Source: Hyphomicrobiales bacterium (lineage in GTDB: Bacteria > Pseudomonadota > Alphaproteobacteria > Rhizobiales > Rhizobiaceae). Taken from it: DNA of 51,191 nucleotides. The notes below the pieces were generated by a model that made no database searches, was not told the DNA's origin, and saw only the letters and a program-made list of their open reading frames with translations. Below are positions 25,772-34,278 of this stretch, piece by piece (the first letter of the stretch is position 1; each line of letters starts with the position of its first letter). The stretch covers positions 1 to 51,191 of the forward strand of contig UCEZ01000068.1 in NCBI GenBank assembly GCA_900471525.1. The letters are read 5' to 3'. A program made the translations under genes and the position numbers.

Positions 25772-25946
25772 GATGCTTTGGATGTGGGTGGGGCCGGATT
25801 TTACGGCGTCTCGGATAAGAGCAGCCGTGCTTCTTCCACCCTGATGTCAAGCAAAAGCGGCTCAACCGCTCAGTTGACGCGAAGTTCATCTTCGCTACCT
25901 TACAAGCCGAGAGCGAAACAGCAAACTTGAGAAGGCTCACGAGATC

Positions 25947-26597
25947 ATGACAGGATCCGCCCCACAGAAACCCCGTATTCGTGATGCCGAGGCCACACAG
26001 AAGCGCATTATGGTGGCGGCCAAAAAGGAATTCGCCAAAAGCGGCCTAGGCGGGTCTCGCGTCGACGATATCGCCGAACGCGCGAAGGCCAACAAGCGGA
26101 TGATTTATCATTATTTCGAAAGCAAGGAGACGCTGTTTCAGCGTGTGCTTGAAGAGGCCTACACCGATATCCGCATGGCGGAACAAAAACTTGAGCTCGA
26201 TCACCTCGACGCAAAATCCGCGCTCGAAAAACTGGTCCGGTTCACATGGAAATACTATCTGGACAATCCCGAATTCATAACCTTGGTCAACAGCGAGAAC
26301 CTGCACAAGGCGAAACACTTGAAGAAATCGGAAGTCATCCATGTCGTAAGCAGACGGCTTGTGGACATGGTCTCGAGCATATTGCGGCGCGGCGTGGAGG
26401 AAGGCGTTTTCCGGGAGAACGTCGACCCCGTGCAGCTTAATATCACCATTGCGGCAATCGGCTATTATTACCTCACCAACAGGTACACCGGCTCGATCGT
26501 CTTTGAGCGCGACTTGATGGCGCCGGAGGCGCTGACGGATCGCATCGCGTTTAACATCGAGACAATTCTGCGACTGGTGTGCAAAGTTTCAGACTAA
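25947..26597 (+). CDS. TetR/AcrR-family transcriptional regulator
   Basis: The 216-residue protein has an N-terminal TetR helix-turn-helix domain at about residues 15-65 ('SRVDDIAERAKANKRMIYHYFESKE'). A C-terminal helical ligand-binding domain follows and resembles the TetR_C group found beside catabolic operons. It is transcribed away from the CUT2 operon. The palindrome in its own upstream region and before six other units makes it the likely master regulator of 1-25.6 kb, probably a repressor released by a pathway intermediate. An acyl-CoA inducer, as for other TetR catabolic repressors, is an inference. Confidence 0.93.
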   Translation: MTGSAPQKPRIRDAEATQKRIMVAAKKEFAKSGLGGSRVDDIAERAKANKRMIYHYFESKETLFQRVLEEAYTDIRMAEQKLELDHLDAKSALEKLVRFTWKYYLDNPEFITLVNSENLHKAKHLKKSEVIHVVSRRLVDMVSSILRRGVEEGVFRENVDPVQLNITIAAIGYYYLTNRYTGSIVFERDLMAPEALTDRIAFNIETILRLVCKVSD

Positions 26598-26933
26598 AAG
26601 CGTGACACGTTGCTCGCATGTTGGGAGTCAACCCGACGTGCCTACCTGTGAACACTGAAGCAGAAATTTTCGAAATCGCTGTCGCCGAGGCGGTCGGCCG
26701 GGCGATTTGCAACCGCGGTTCGAAACCGTCACCGCGAAAGCGGCGAGCTACCGCAGCTATGGAGGTTGCCGTATGAAGCTTGACGCCGCCATCGTCGCTA
26801 AACAGTAATACTTAAATTTGAGAGAAATCTCCGATAAAAGGTTCGCGTAGGCCAGCCACAGTAGCCGCTTGTGCAAAATTTCCAGGGCTTCGTGATCTTT
26901 TCCCCTCATCCTGATGTCCCACTTGCGCCCGCC
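26598..26933. other. non-coding gap after tetR
   Basis: These 336 bases lie between the convergent tetR and PLP-enzyme genes. I see no recognisable gene. A ten-odd-codon reading frame at 26773 with an AGGAGG-like site ('tatggaggttgccgt') is too short to support. No clear U-tailed terminator was found. It marks the right boundary of the palindrome-bearing region. Confidence 0.5.
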
Positions 26934-28232
26934 TTATCCGCGAACCGCCCCTTCCAGCGCCGCCTTCAGATCCGCAATCAGATCGTCGGGATGTTCCAGC
27001 CCGACCGAAAGCCGGATCAGCCCTTCGGTGACGCCCGCGCGTTCCCGCGCCTCTGCCGTCACGCCGGAATGGGTGGTCGAGGCCGGGTGGCAGACCAGCG
27101 ATTCCGTGCCGCCAAGGCTGACCGCCAGCTTGAAGAGTTGCAGCCCGTTGACGATGCGGAAGGCCAGCGCCCGGTCATTCTCGACCACCAGCGCAAAGGT
27201 CGAGCCGGGACCAGTGCATTGCCGGTCATAAACCGCCCGCTCTGCCGTGCTGATGCTATGGTTCGGATGCAGCACCTTGCAGGGAAGAATATCTTGCGTG
27301 GCCAGCCATTCCGCCACTTTCGACCCACTTTCCGCCGCCCGCTCCATCCGCAGCGTCAGCGTTTCCATCGACCGCGCCAGCATCCAGCTGGAATGCGGGT
27401 CAAGCTGAAAGCCGAAGGCACTGCGGCTTTGGCGGATCGGCTTGATCAGTGCCGCCGACCCTGTGATTCCGCCCGCCACCAGATCGGAATGGCCACCGAC
27501 ATATTTCGTCAGTGAATAAACACAAATGTCGGCTCCCAATTCGATCGGGCGCTGGAACACCGGCCCCAGCATGGTGTTGTCGCAGACGATCAGCGGGCGC
27601 TGGCCCGAAACCTCGGCCCATTTATCGACCACCTGGCGGACCATGGCGATGTCGGTCATCGCATTGGTCGGGTTGGCCGGGGTTTCCAGATAGACCATCT
27701 TCACCGGCCCATGCCGCGCCGCCTTTTCCAGCGCGTATAGCAGCATCGAATCCGACAGCCCGTCGGTGAACGGGATCGGCTTGATGCCCCAGCCTGTCAG
27801 CACCTTGCCGATCAGGGTTTCGGTGCCGCCATAAAGCGGGGTGAAATGCACGATGGCATCGCCGGGACGGGTATGGGTCAGGAACACCGCCGAAATTGCC
27901 GCCATGCCGGATGAAGTCAGCAGCGCCCGTTCCGCGCCATCGAACAGCGCCAGCCGGTCCTCGACAATCTCCGTGTTGGGGTGGTTGAAGCGGCTGTAAA
28001 CCAGCCCGCCCGCGCCACCACCCTGCGGCGCCGACTTGCGCCCCGCCACCACGTCAAAGAACTCGGCCCCCTCTTCAGCGCTGGCGAAGGCGAAGGTCGA
28101 GGTCAGAAACACCGGCGGTTTCACCGCGCCCTCGGACATCTTCGGATCATAACCATAGGACATCATCTGCGTCGAAGGATGCAGGCGGTGACCGCCGATA
28201 TGAGTGCGGCGGAAGTTGCTGTCACTGGTCAT
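26934..28232 (-). CDS. cystathionine gamma-synthase-family PLP enzyme
   Basis: The 432-residue protein belongs to the trans-sulfuration PLP family (cystathionine gamma-synthase/beta-lyase, methionine gamma-lyase). The cofactor lysine is in 'VYSLTKYVGGHSDLVAGG', and 'YSRFNHPNTEIVEDRL' and 'YGGTETLIG' are conserved substrate/PLP-contact segments. Its N terminus is slightly extended ('HIGGHRLHPSTQMMSYGYDP'). Whether it synthesises cystathionine or degrades a sulfur amino acid cannot be told. The divergent Lrp/AsnC regulator suggests amino-acid-responsive control and favours a methionine gamma-lyase-like catabolic role. Confidence 0.9.
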   Translation of the reverse strand: MTSDSNFRRTHIGGHRLHPSTQMMSYGYDPKMSEGAVKPPVFLTSTFAFASAEEGAEFFDVVAGRKSAPQGGGAGGLVYSRFNHPNTEIVEDRLALFDGAERALLTSSGMAAISAVFLTHTRPGDAIVHFTPLYGGTETLIGKVLTGWGIKPIPFTDGLSDSMLLYALEKAARHGPVKMVYLETPANPTNAMTDIAMVRQVVDKWAEVSGQRPLIVCDNTMLGPVFQRPIELGADICVYSLTKYVGGHSDLVAGGITGSAALIKPIRQSRSAFGFQLDPHSSWMLARSMETLTLRMERAAESGSKVAEWLATQDILPCKVLHPNHSISTAERAVYDRQCTGPGSTFALVVENDRALAFRIVNGLQLFKLAVSLGGTESLVCHPASTTHSGVTAEARERAGVTEGLIRLSVGLEHPDDLIADLKAALEGAVRG

Positions 28233-28340
28233 GGAAGCCTCGCTTGGGTCTCTGGTTGGTCAAGCGATATTATGCTATTATCTATAGAGAAATCCGGTTA
28301 TTTTTGCTATCTACTGCACCTCTTGCAGAGGATTTACGCT

Positions 28341-28805
28341 ATGGAATTGGATAGAATTGACAGAAAGATACTATTCGCTTTGGTCGACGATGGCCGGGCC
28401 AGCGTTGAATCGGTGGCCGAACGCGTCGGCCTTTCGCCAACCCCGGTGCGGCGGCGCATCCGGGTGCTGGAAGAGCAGGGCGTGATTCGCGCCTACCGGG
28501 CCGAGATCGACCCCGAGAAATGCGGGTTTGAAACCCAGCTTTACGTCTTCATCAAGCTGAAAAGCCATGACCGCGAGACCATCGAAAGTTTTGAAGCCTG
28601 CATCCGCCGCCAGCCCGAATTTCAACAATGCGCGCTGATCACCGGCGCGCATGACTATCTTTTGACCATCCGCATCCCCAACATGAAGGAATACAACCGC
28701 TACATCCGCGAGATTTTGGCCGAGTTCCCCGGCGTCTTCGGCATCGAAACCAGTGTCGTCGTCGGCCGCATCAAGGACGACCCTGCCCTGCCGCCCGAGC
28801 GATAG
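28341..28805 (+). CDS. Lrp/AsnC-family transcriptional regulator
   Basis: The 154-residue protein has the AsnC-type helix-turn-helix at residues 3-60 ('DRIDRKILFALVDDGRAS', 'SVAERVGLSPTPVRRRIRVL') and a C-terminal RAM/AsnC effector domain ('LYVFIKLKSHDRETIESF', 'FQQCALITGAHDYLL'). The open frame extends 360 bases further upstream across the divergent gene, but the ATG at 28341 gives the standard length. It is divergent from the PLP enzyme across a 108-base AT-rich spacer and probably controls it and itself. Confidence 0.92.
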   Translation: MELDRIDRKILFALVDDGRASVESVAERVGLSPTPVRRRIRVLEEQGVIRAYRAEIDPEKCGFETQLYVFIKLKSHDRETIESFEACIRRQPEFQQCALITGAHDYLLTIRIPNMKEYNRYIREILAEFPGVFGIETSVVVGRIKDDPALPPER

Positions 28806-29092
28806 TGGGATCAAACGTGTATTGTCGACTTCGCGTTCACTTCGGAGATGGGAGGCATAATAAGGTATGGCGTGCGGATACCACACTTGATCCCGAGGCC
28901 ACATACGAGGAACAAACGGTCGCAGCGCAAACTCGGCCATATCAATTCCTTCTGAACGAGCTGGACCTCAGTTCATTGTTACGCACCAATGTGTGGCTGC
29001 TGCTTGTGGGTAGTACCATTTTGCACACGCTGAGTGGTTCAATCTCGCTCCGAGCTTTATCGGCGTCGCGTGCTTGACGCGTGACTACAGCC

Positions 29093-29860
29093 CTACTCTT
29101 TCATGGAGAGGCGGCGACTGCTTGCGATCAATGCTGCCTGAAGGGTGTCCCTTTGCTCCAACGGGATGTCGATTGGCAGCACAAGACAGATCGTGGCCTC
29201 GATTTTCCCCGAAACGCCGAATATCGGCGAAGCCAAACATTGTGTGAAACTGTTGATCAGACCGCTGGTAACGATCACATCCCTCCCCCTGGCGTTTATA
29301 CAGTCTTTGATAAAGTCTTCGACATCGATCTCTGTCCCGTCAGGCTGAATAAGATCTTCCGGCCCAATAAGAGCGCGGATTTCATCCTCTTCTAAATGCG
29401 ACAACAAAAGCCTGCCGGAGGCCGTCCATGGAATTGGAATCTGAGCACCGACTTGCGAGCTGATCCTCATCGGCCTGGAACCGGGCTGCGTATGGACGAT
29501 GGCCTGCTTATTGCGGTGCAAGACACACAGCTCGGTTGTTTCGCCGGTTGTTTTCGATAGTTGCTCGACCTCGTGGGCACCCTTGCGAATAAATTCGTTC
29601 TCACGCAGATAGTTTACACCGTAAAGATACATCAGCTTCCCGAAAAACACCTTGTTTCCGTCGCCGCTTACTTCAAGGAGGCCTGACTCGGTCAGTACAC
29701 GAACCAATTCGTATATGGTCGACCGAGGGGCCCCCAATGCCTTTGGTAGTTCAGCTACCCTGATGGGTTCGTTGTGTTGATTCAGGTATGAAAACAGCTT
29801 GAGAACCCGGTCGATCCCTCGCTCGCGTCCGCCTTGATCTCCCATTCCTACTGCGTTCAC
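29093..29860 (-). CDS. IclR-family transcriptional regulator
   Basis: The 255-residue protein has an N-terminal winged helix ('DRVLKLFSYLNQHNEPI', 'ELPKALGAPRSTIYELVRVL') and a C-terminal IclR effector domain ('VGAQIPIPWTASGRLLLSHL', 'GVSGKIEATICLVLP'). A second start five codons in ('MGDQGGRERG') is possible. It is divergent from the ridA-like gene across a 234-base AT-rich spacer that carries three TATANRAGAT repeats, and is the likely regulator of the 30-40 kb genes. The effector is unknown. Confidence 0.92.
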   Translation of the reverse strand: MNAVGMGDQGGRERGIDRVLKLFSYLNQHNEPIRVAELPKALGAPRSTIYELVRVLTESGLLEVSGDGNKVFFGKLMYLYGVNYLRENEFIRKGAHEVEQLSKTTGETTELCVLHRNKQAIVHTQPGSRPMRISSQVGAQIPIPWTASGRLLLSHLEEDEIRALIGPEDLIQPDGTEIDVEDFIKDCINARGRDVIVTSGLINSFTQCLASPIFGVSGKIEATICLVLPIDIPLEQRDTLQAALIASSRRLSMKE

Positions 29861-29921
29861 AGAAAATACCTCACATCTCGCTTGCGCATTGCATCTGTCC
29901 TAGTCAAGTGATATCGTCTTA

Positions 29922-29961
29922 TATACGAGATTTGAATCCTGTATAGAAGATTATATAAGAT
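29922..29961. promoter_or_regulatory. triple TATANRAGAT direct repeat (probable IclR operator)
   Basis: Three copies, TATACGAGAT (29922), TATAGAAGAT (29942) and TATATAAGAT (29952), are spaced 20 and 10 bases apart, so all lie on one face of the helix. They sit between the divergent IclR and RidA genes. The same unit recurs as a pair, also 20 bases apart, at 34504-34533. Confidence 0.65.
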
Positions 29962-30094
29962 TTGGGTTCCACCGATTAAGAGTAATATCGCAAACCGGGA
30001 CGATGGCGAGTGCTTTGATATGCGCACTCACCCTTTAGCCGGCTTCGCGGTTTTGCTGTGCCGCCCGCTTCCCATCAAGATTGAGGATAAGCTG

Positions 30095-30556
30095 ATGTCG
30101 CATTTTGAGCGCCTTGATGCGCTCGGATTAAAGCCCTTACCGGTGCCCGTTCCGATTGGAAAATTTCGCAATGCGGTCAAGGCGGGTGGACTTATTTATG
30201 TCTCGGGCCAGGGCCCGCGCGAAGCCGACGGTTTCCTTCATCGAGGCAAGCTTGGACGTGATGTATCTGTAATCGATGGTTACAAGCATGCCCAACTTAC
30301 TGGGCTCAATATCTTGTCCGTTCTTGTTCATGCCATCGGTGATCTCGGTCGGGTCAGTCAAGTCGTCAAGCTCTTAGGGTTCGTCAACGCGTGCGACGAT
30401 TTTACCGATCATCCAGACGTCATCAATGGCTGCTCCGATCTCTTTATCAACGTATTCGGAGATATCGGCCAGCATGCCAGATCGGCGATTGGGGTATCCT
30501 CCCTTCCCAACAATATCACTGTTGAAATCGAAGCTATTTTCGAACTGCGCTCTTAG
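30095..30556 (+). CDS. RidA/YjgF-family enamine/imine deaminase
   Basis: The 153-residue protein is a Rid-family member. It has the 'AGGLIYVSGQGP' strand and the C-terminal 'ARSAIGVSSLPNNITVEIEA' segment, whose Arg matches the catalytic arginine of active RidA. Active members hydrolyse reactive enamines/imines released by PLP dehydratases. GAGG eight bases upstream supports ATG 30095 over the longer frame. It is the first gene of a rightward unit followed 15 bases later by a SelA-like PLP enzyme, its probable partner. Confidence 0.9.
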   Translation: MSHFERLDALGLKPLPVPVPIGKFRNAVKAGGLIYVSGQGPREADGFLHRGKLGRDVSVIDGYKHAQLTGLNILSVLVHAIGDLGRVSQVVKLLGFVNACDDFTDHPDVINGCSDLFINVFGDIGQHARSAIGVSSLPNNITVEIEAIFELRS

Positions 30557-30571
30557 CCGGAGATTTGCATC

Positions 30572-31777
30572 ATGCCATCCCAGCAGAATGATCACCTGAA
30601 TTCTAATGTTCGAGAACGGCTGGGACTAAGGCCGATAATCAACGCCTCGGGAACCATGACTGCGCTCGGCGCCTCGATCATTGTACCCGAGGCCATCCAT
30701 GCCATGGTCGAAATTGCCCCGCAATTCGTGGAGATCGATGATCTGCAACGGAAGGCGAGCGCTGTCATAGCCCGGCTGACCGGGGCTGAAAGCGGATTTG
30801 TGACAGCCTCGGCCGCTGGCGGCATAGTCATGGCAGTCGCTGCCGCGATGACAGGTTCACGCCTGCTTGCCATCGACAGGCTGCCCCTCGATACCGCTGG
30901 GCTCAAGACTGAGGTCATCGTGCAATTGGGGCATGTCGTCGGTTATGGCAATACCATTGACCAGGCGGTCCGCATATCCGGCGCAAAGACGGTATTTGCA
31001 GGCGCTGTCAGTTCCACCCAGCCCTATCAGGTTGCAGACGCGATCAATGAGAACACGGCGGCGGGCCTCTTTGTGGTGGCCCACTCCACCATCGGCTACG
31101 GCATGCTGACGGTGCCCGAGTTCGTTTCGATCTGCCATGCCAAAGACGTGCCTGTGATCGTCGATGCTGCTTCCGAATACGATTTGCGGCGATACATTGA
31201 GCAGGGCGCCGACATAGTGATCTATTCTGGTCATAAGTTTCTGGGCGGCCCGACCACAGGTCTGGTGGCGGGAAGGAAGGACCTCATCCGCGCGGGCTAC
31301 CTTCAAAACCGCGGCATAGGGCGCGGCATGAAAGTAGGCAAGGAGAGCGTGGCCGGCGTGATGGCCGCGTTGGAAGCCTGGGCTGTGCGCGACCACGATG
31401 GAATTCGCGCGAGCGAGCGGGCCGCATTGGACTACTGGTTGGGTAGTTTCAGCGAGTTGCAGGGAATCAGCGCCCGCATCGTTCCCGACCCCACGGGAAA
31501 CCCCCTCGATCGCCTGGAAATCAGAGTGGAACCGGCCAGTGGATATTCAGCGCCTGGGCTGGTTTCCGCTTTGGCCTCGTGTACCCCCCCGATAATGGTA
31601 CGGGGCCATCAAGCCGAGCTCGGCATCCTCTTCCTTGATCCATGCAATCTGCATCCAGGTGAGGAAACGATCGTCGCCGAGCAGTTGATCGGGCTCATCA
31701 ACCGCCCCGACCGGCCAGCCGACGCCCAGGCTAAGGTCAACAAGTCATCCGCAGGAATCCTGCGCTGGCCGGACTAG
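30572..31777 (+). CDS. SelA/DgaE-like PLP enzyme (probable amino-acid or amino-sugar-acid lyase)
   Basis: The 401-residue fold-type I PLP enzyme has 'RPIINASGTMTALG' at the start, Asp198 in 'PVIVDAASEYD' and the Schiff-base Lys222 in 'YSGHKFLGGPTTGL'. It resembles the SelA-like group that includes DgaE, D-glucosaminate-6-phosphate ammonia lyase. A selenocysteine role is unlikely because no selB, selD or tRNA-Sec is nearby and the gene lies in a catabolic cluster. An ammonia-lyase reaction releasing an enamine fits the RidA gene directly upstream. The cog3964 amidohydrolase nearby is a known genomic partner of such enzymes. Confidence 0.85.
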   Translation: MPSQQNDHLNSNVRERLGLRPIINASGTMTALGASIIVPEAIHAMVEIAPQFVEIDDLQRKASAVIARLTGAESGFVTASAAGGIVMAVAAAMTGSRLLAIDRLPLDTAGLKTEVIVQLGHVVGYGNTIDQAVRISGAKTVFAGAVSSTQPYQVADAINENTAAGLFVVAHSTIGYGMLTVPEFVSICHAKDVPVIVDAASEYDLRRYIEQGADIVIYSGHKFLGGPTTGLVAGRKDLIRAGYLQNRGIGRGMKVGKESVAGVMAALEAWAVRDHDGIRASERAALDYWLGSFSELQGISARIVPDPTGNPLDRLEIRVEPASGYSAPGLVSALASCTPPIMVRGHQAELGILFLDPCNLHPGEETIVAEQLIGLINRPDRPADAQAKVNKSSAGILRWPD

Positions 31778-31817
31778 ACGAGCGGTCGCCTGTTCGCGTC
31801 GTTTTCAGGAGCAATCC

Positions 31818-33068
31818 ATGCTTAAAATTATTTCAATTGCCGCGGCACTCGTTGTGGCCGCAAGTCCGGTGTCGGCTGACTCGCTCTCCAAAGTCAGTTA
31901 CGCCCCCGCTTCCATCACACCCAATCATGTCCCACAATCGGTGCTTGACCGGAATCTGGTCGACTTTTTTCGGGCCTGGAAGGCTCTCTATATCAAGCAA
32001 GCCTGTGGCCCCGGCCGCTTCATCGTCAAGGTCGATGCCGATCACAAGCCAGTTGGCGGTGGCACGAAAGCAGGAACAATTACCGTGTCGGAAGCGCATG
32101 GCTACGGCATGATGTTGATGACGATGATGGCGTCTGTCGATCCTGAGGCGCATGACATCTTTGATGGCATGGTTCTGTACCTTAAAGACCATCCCGCTAA
32201 GTCCAACCCCGCCCTGCTTGCATGGAACCAGATCGCGGATTGTAGTGACGCACCCGAGGTCACGGGGGACAATTCCGCTACCGACGGCGACCTCGACATC
32301 GCCTACGCATTGCTGCTGGCGGACAAGGTGTGGGGTAGCAAAGGCAAATTCAATTATCGAGTGGAAGCTGAAAAGGTTCTCTACGCCATTCTCGACAAGG
32401 AGGTGGACTCCGATGCGAATTACCTGCTGGTTGGGGACTGGGCCGGGAGTGGAGAGGATGCAACCTACGCCGCGACAACGCGGTCTTCGGATTTCATGGT
32501 TTCGCATCTGAAAGCCTTTGCCAACGCAACAGGTGACACGAGGTGGATCGCCATCCGGGATCGCACCTATTCGATCATGGACTCGATCCGTACCAGCCAT
32601 AGCAAGACCACCGGCTTGATGCCCGACTTCATTGTCAACCTGCCGGACAACCCAAAGCCGGCCCCTGCGGGATTTCTCGAAGGCCCCAACGACGGCGACT
32701 ACTCTTGGAATGCAGCGCGCTATCCGTGGCGGATCGGCCTTGACTATCTGATCAATGGCGATGCTCGGGCGCGCTCGGCACTGGTTCCGCTGAATGCCTG
32801 GGCGCAATCGGTGACCGGCGGCATCCCGGCTCGCTTTGCCGATACCTACCGGCTTAATGGGAAAACACGGGCTGAGCACGGCAGCAATCAAATGGCTTAC
32901 GTACCGATGCTGGGCGTGGCGGCGATGATTGACCCTGTAAATCAAAAATGGCTCAACGCAATCTGGGACACCACAGTTGCAAAGCCGCTTTCACAGGAGG
33001 ACTATTACGGCAACACGTTGAAACTTCTGGCGATGGTGACCATGTCTGGCCACTGGCTTAGCCCGTAA
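31818..33068 (+). CDS. secreted glycoside hydrolase family 8 enzyme
   Basis: The 416-residue protein has a Sec signal peptide (cleavage after 'SPVSA', residue 20). The GH8 core has 'SEAHGYGMM' with the putative acid Glu92, 'ATDGDLDIAYALLLADKVWG' around residues 154-173 and a later 'GLMPDF' segment. The pattern resembles Bacillus-type GH8 chitosanase/lichenase/xylanase more than the cellulose-synthase-associated BcsZ, and no bcs genes are nearby. It would cut chitosan or a beta-glucan outside the cytoplasm. It is 40 bases downstream of the SelA-like gene, in a cluster with an oligosaccharide/peptide importer. Confidence 0.9.
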   Translation: MLKIISIAAALVVAASPVSADSLSKVSYAPASITPNHVPQSVLDRNLVDFFRAWKALYIKQACGPGRFIVKVDADHKPVGGGTKAGTITVSEAHGYGMMLMTMMASVDPEAHDIFDGMVLYLKDHPAKSNPALLAWNQIADCSDAPEVTGDNSATDGDLDIAYALLLADKVWGSKGKFNYRVEAEKVLYAILDKEVDSDANYLLVGDWAGSGEDATYAATTRSSDFMVSHLKAFANATGDTRWIAIRDRTYSIMDSIRTSHSKTTGLMPDFIVNLPDNPKPAPAGFLEGPNDGDYSWNAARYPWRIGLDYLINGDARARSALVPLNAWAQSVTGGIPARFADTYRLNGKTRAEHGSNQMAYVPMLGVAAMIDPVNQKWLNAIWDTTVAKPLSQEDYYGNTLKLLAMVTMSGHWLSP

Positions 33069-33091
33069 TCGCTAGCTTCGTCCCGCATGCA

Positions 33092-33128
33092 GGCGCCATG
33101 CAGCTGTCCGTTTTAGCAACATGGCGCC
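33092..33128. terminator. inverted repeat between convergent genes
   Basis: GGCGCCATG and CATGGCGCC form a perfect 9-base-pair stem with a 19-base loop between the GH8 and amidohydrolase stops. There is no strong U-tract, so terminator function is tentative. Confidence 0.4.
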
Positions 33129-33162
33129 AAATTTCATCTAGATGGCGTCAGATCTTTCACGT

Positions 33163-34278
33163 CTAGGCATATCCACTTGCCGCCGCAACCGATGTGCCGA
33201 GAATTGTCATCTTGGGTGACAACACTTGATGGAGTTTGAGGTTCGCACCTAGACTATCGGTTGCCTCAAAGCTGGATGCGATCAGCTCGAATACGGTGAA
33301 ATCCGCCCTTGATCCCGGCGTCAGGGCGTTCGCGCCTGGTAGTCCCAGGATGGAGCGTGGACGGGCTGCGATTGCGTCGATGCAGGTCTCTAACCGCAAG
33401 CCAAGGGCAAGCAGTTTCGATGCGGTCAATGCAAGGTCGAAAACCGGACCGGGGAGGCTATGCAGGTGGAGATCGGTGGAGATCGACCACGGCTCCAGGC
33501 CATCCGCGATTGCGCGGCGGGCCACATCGAAGCTGAACGAGGCTGAACCGTGGCCGACATCCATTCGGATGCCTTCCGCCGCAAGTCGCTTGGCCTGTGC
33601 CCAAAGAGAGTCAGTATCTGCAAGTGAGCCAGCCCGCTTGCCGTTGAAGCAGTGGGTGACGATATCGCCCGGGGATAACAGGTCAAAGACTTCGTCAATG
33701 AGCGGCGGCGGCTCGCCGACATGGACCATGAGGGGCAATCCGCTGATTTCCGCCACGCGCTTGGCGATCTTAACGGGTGTTATGCCCCACGCGCCGACAA
33801 TCACGCCGGAGGCCCTGACCTTGACGCCGCAAATAACGTCCCGGTGCGCCTCGATCACGGCGAGCGTGCGGTCCACGTCGATTGACCGCATATCGATCAG
33901 TTCCGGAACGCGATTACAGGCGACGAGGCCAATTGAGCCGATATTGATGAAGGCCTTGATTGTCTCCGCGGCGGGATCGATCACATATTCCCGCAACCCG
34001 TGAAACGTTGCCTCCCCCGCCGAACCAGCGTCAGCCATAGCTGTAACACCCGAGCCTCGTCCGGCCTGACCGGGGCGGATGGAGATATCCGTACCGCCGT
34101 GCCAGACATGAACATGCAGGTCGCACCACCCCGGCGAGAGCCAGCGCCCCTTGCAATCGATCACATCTGCGTCCGCCGAGGATTCTGCGGCGATGGTTCC
34201 ATCCTCGCGGACATGGATAGTCTCGGCTGCAGCAGCGAAACCCATAGGTCTGAAATTGGTAAGCGTTAATGCCATCAT
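33163..34278 (-). CDS. cog3964 amidohydrolase/deacetylase
   Basis: The 371-residue amidohydrolase-superfamily enzyme has the metal site 'CDLHVHVWHGG', a bridging-lysine candidate in 'CGVKVRASG', the histidines in 'LMVHVGEPP' and 'IVTHCFNGKR', and the catalytic Asp in 'WSISTDLHLH'. Proteins of this group are often called dihydroorotase, but Atu3266 of Agrobacterium was shown to hydrolyse acetyl-(R)-mandelate, and a close relative (EF0837) sits beside a SelA-like gene. It probably removes an acyl group from a hydroxy- or amino-acid-like substrate. It is transcribed toward the GH8 gene and divergent from the importer. Confidence 0.87.
   Translation of the reverse strand: MMALTLTNFRPMGFAAAAETIHVREDGTIAAESSADADVIDCKGRWLSPGWCDLHVHVWHGGTDISIRPGQAGRGSGVTAMADAGSAGEATFHGLREYVIDPAAETIKAFINIGSIGLVACNRVPELIDMRSIDVDRTLAVIEAHRDVICGVKVRASGVIVGAWGITPVKIAKRVAEISGLPLMVHVGEPPPLIDEVFDLLSPGDIVTHCFNGKRAGSLADTDSLWAQAKRLAAEGIRMDVGHGSASFSFDVARRAIADGLEPWSISTDLHLHSLPGPVFDLALTASKLLALGLRLETCIDAIAARPRSILGLPGANALTPGSRADFTVFELIASSFEATDSLGANLKLHQVLSPKMTILGTSVAAASGYA

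Larger units (their letters stand above)
25573..25946. other. divergent promoter region between CUT2 operon and tetR
   Basis: This 374-base gap has no credible gene. It contains operators f (25668-25681) and g (25758-25771), centred 90 bases apart, one nearer each divergent unit. This layout fits co-control of the importer and autoregulation of the regulator. Confidence 0.7.

Noticed and set aside
28805..29077. A 90-codon frame after the Lrp gene starting with GTG
   Set aside because: No ribosome-binding site and no recognisable family; it lies between convergent genes.
30572..31777. Calling the PLP enzyme selA (selenocysteine synthase)
   Set aside because: No selB, selD or selenocysteine tRNA is nearby, and the context (RidA, amidohydrolase, importer) is catabolic.
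31818..33068. Calling the GH8 gene bcsZ
   Set aside because: No cellulose synthase genes are present and the motif pattern is nearer to chitosanase/lichenase-type GH8.
33163..34278. Calling the amidohydrolase a dihydroorotase
   Set aside because: The cog3964 group is known to be misannotated this way; no pyrimidine genes are nearby.
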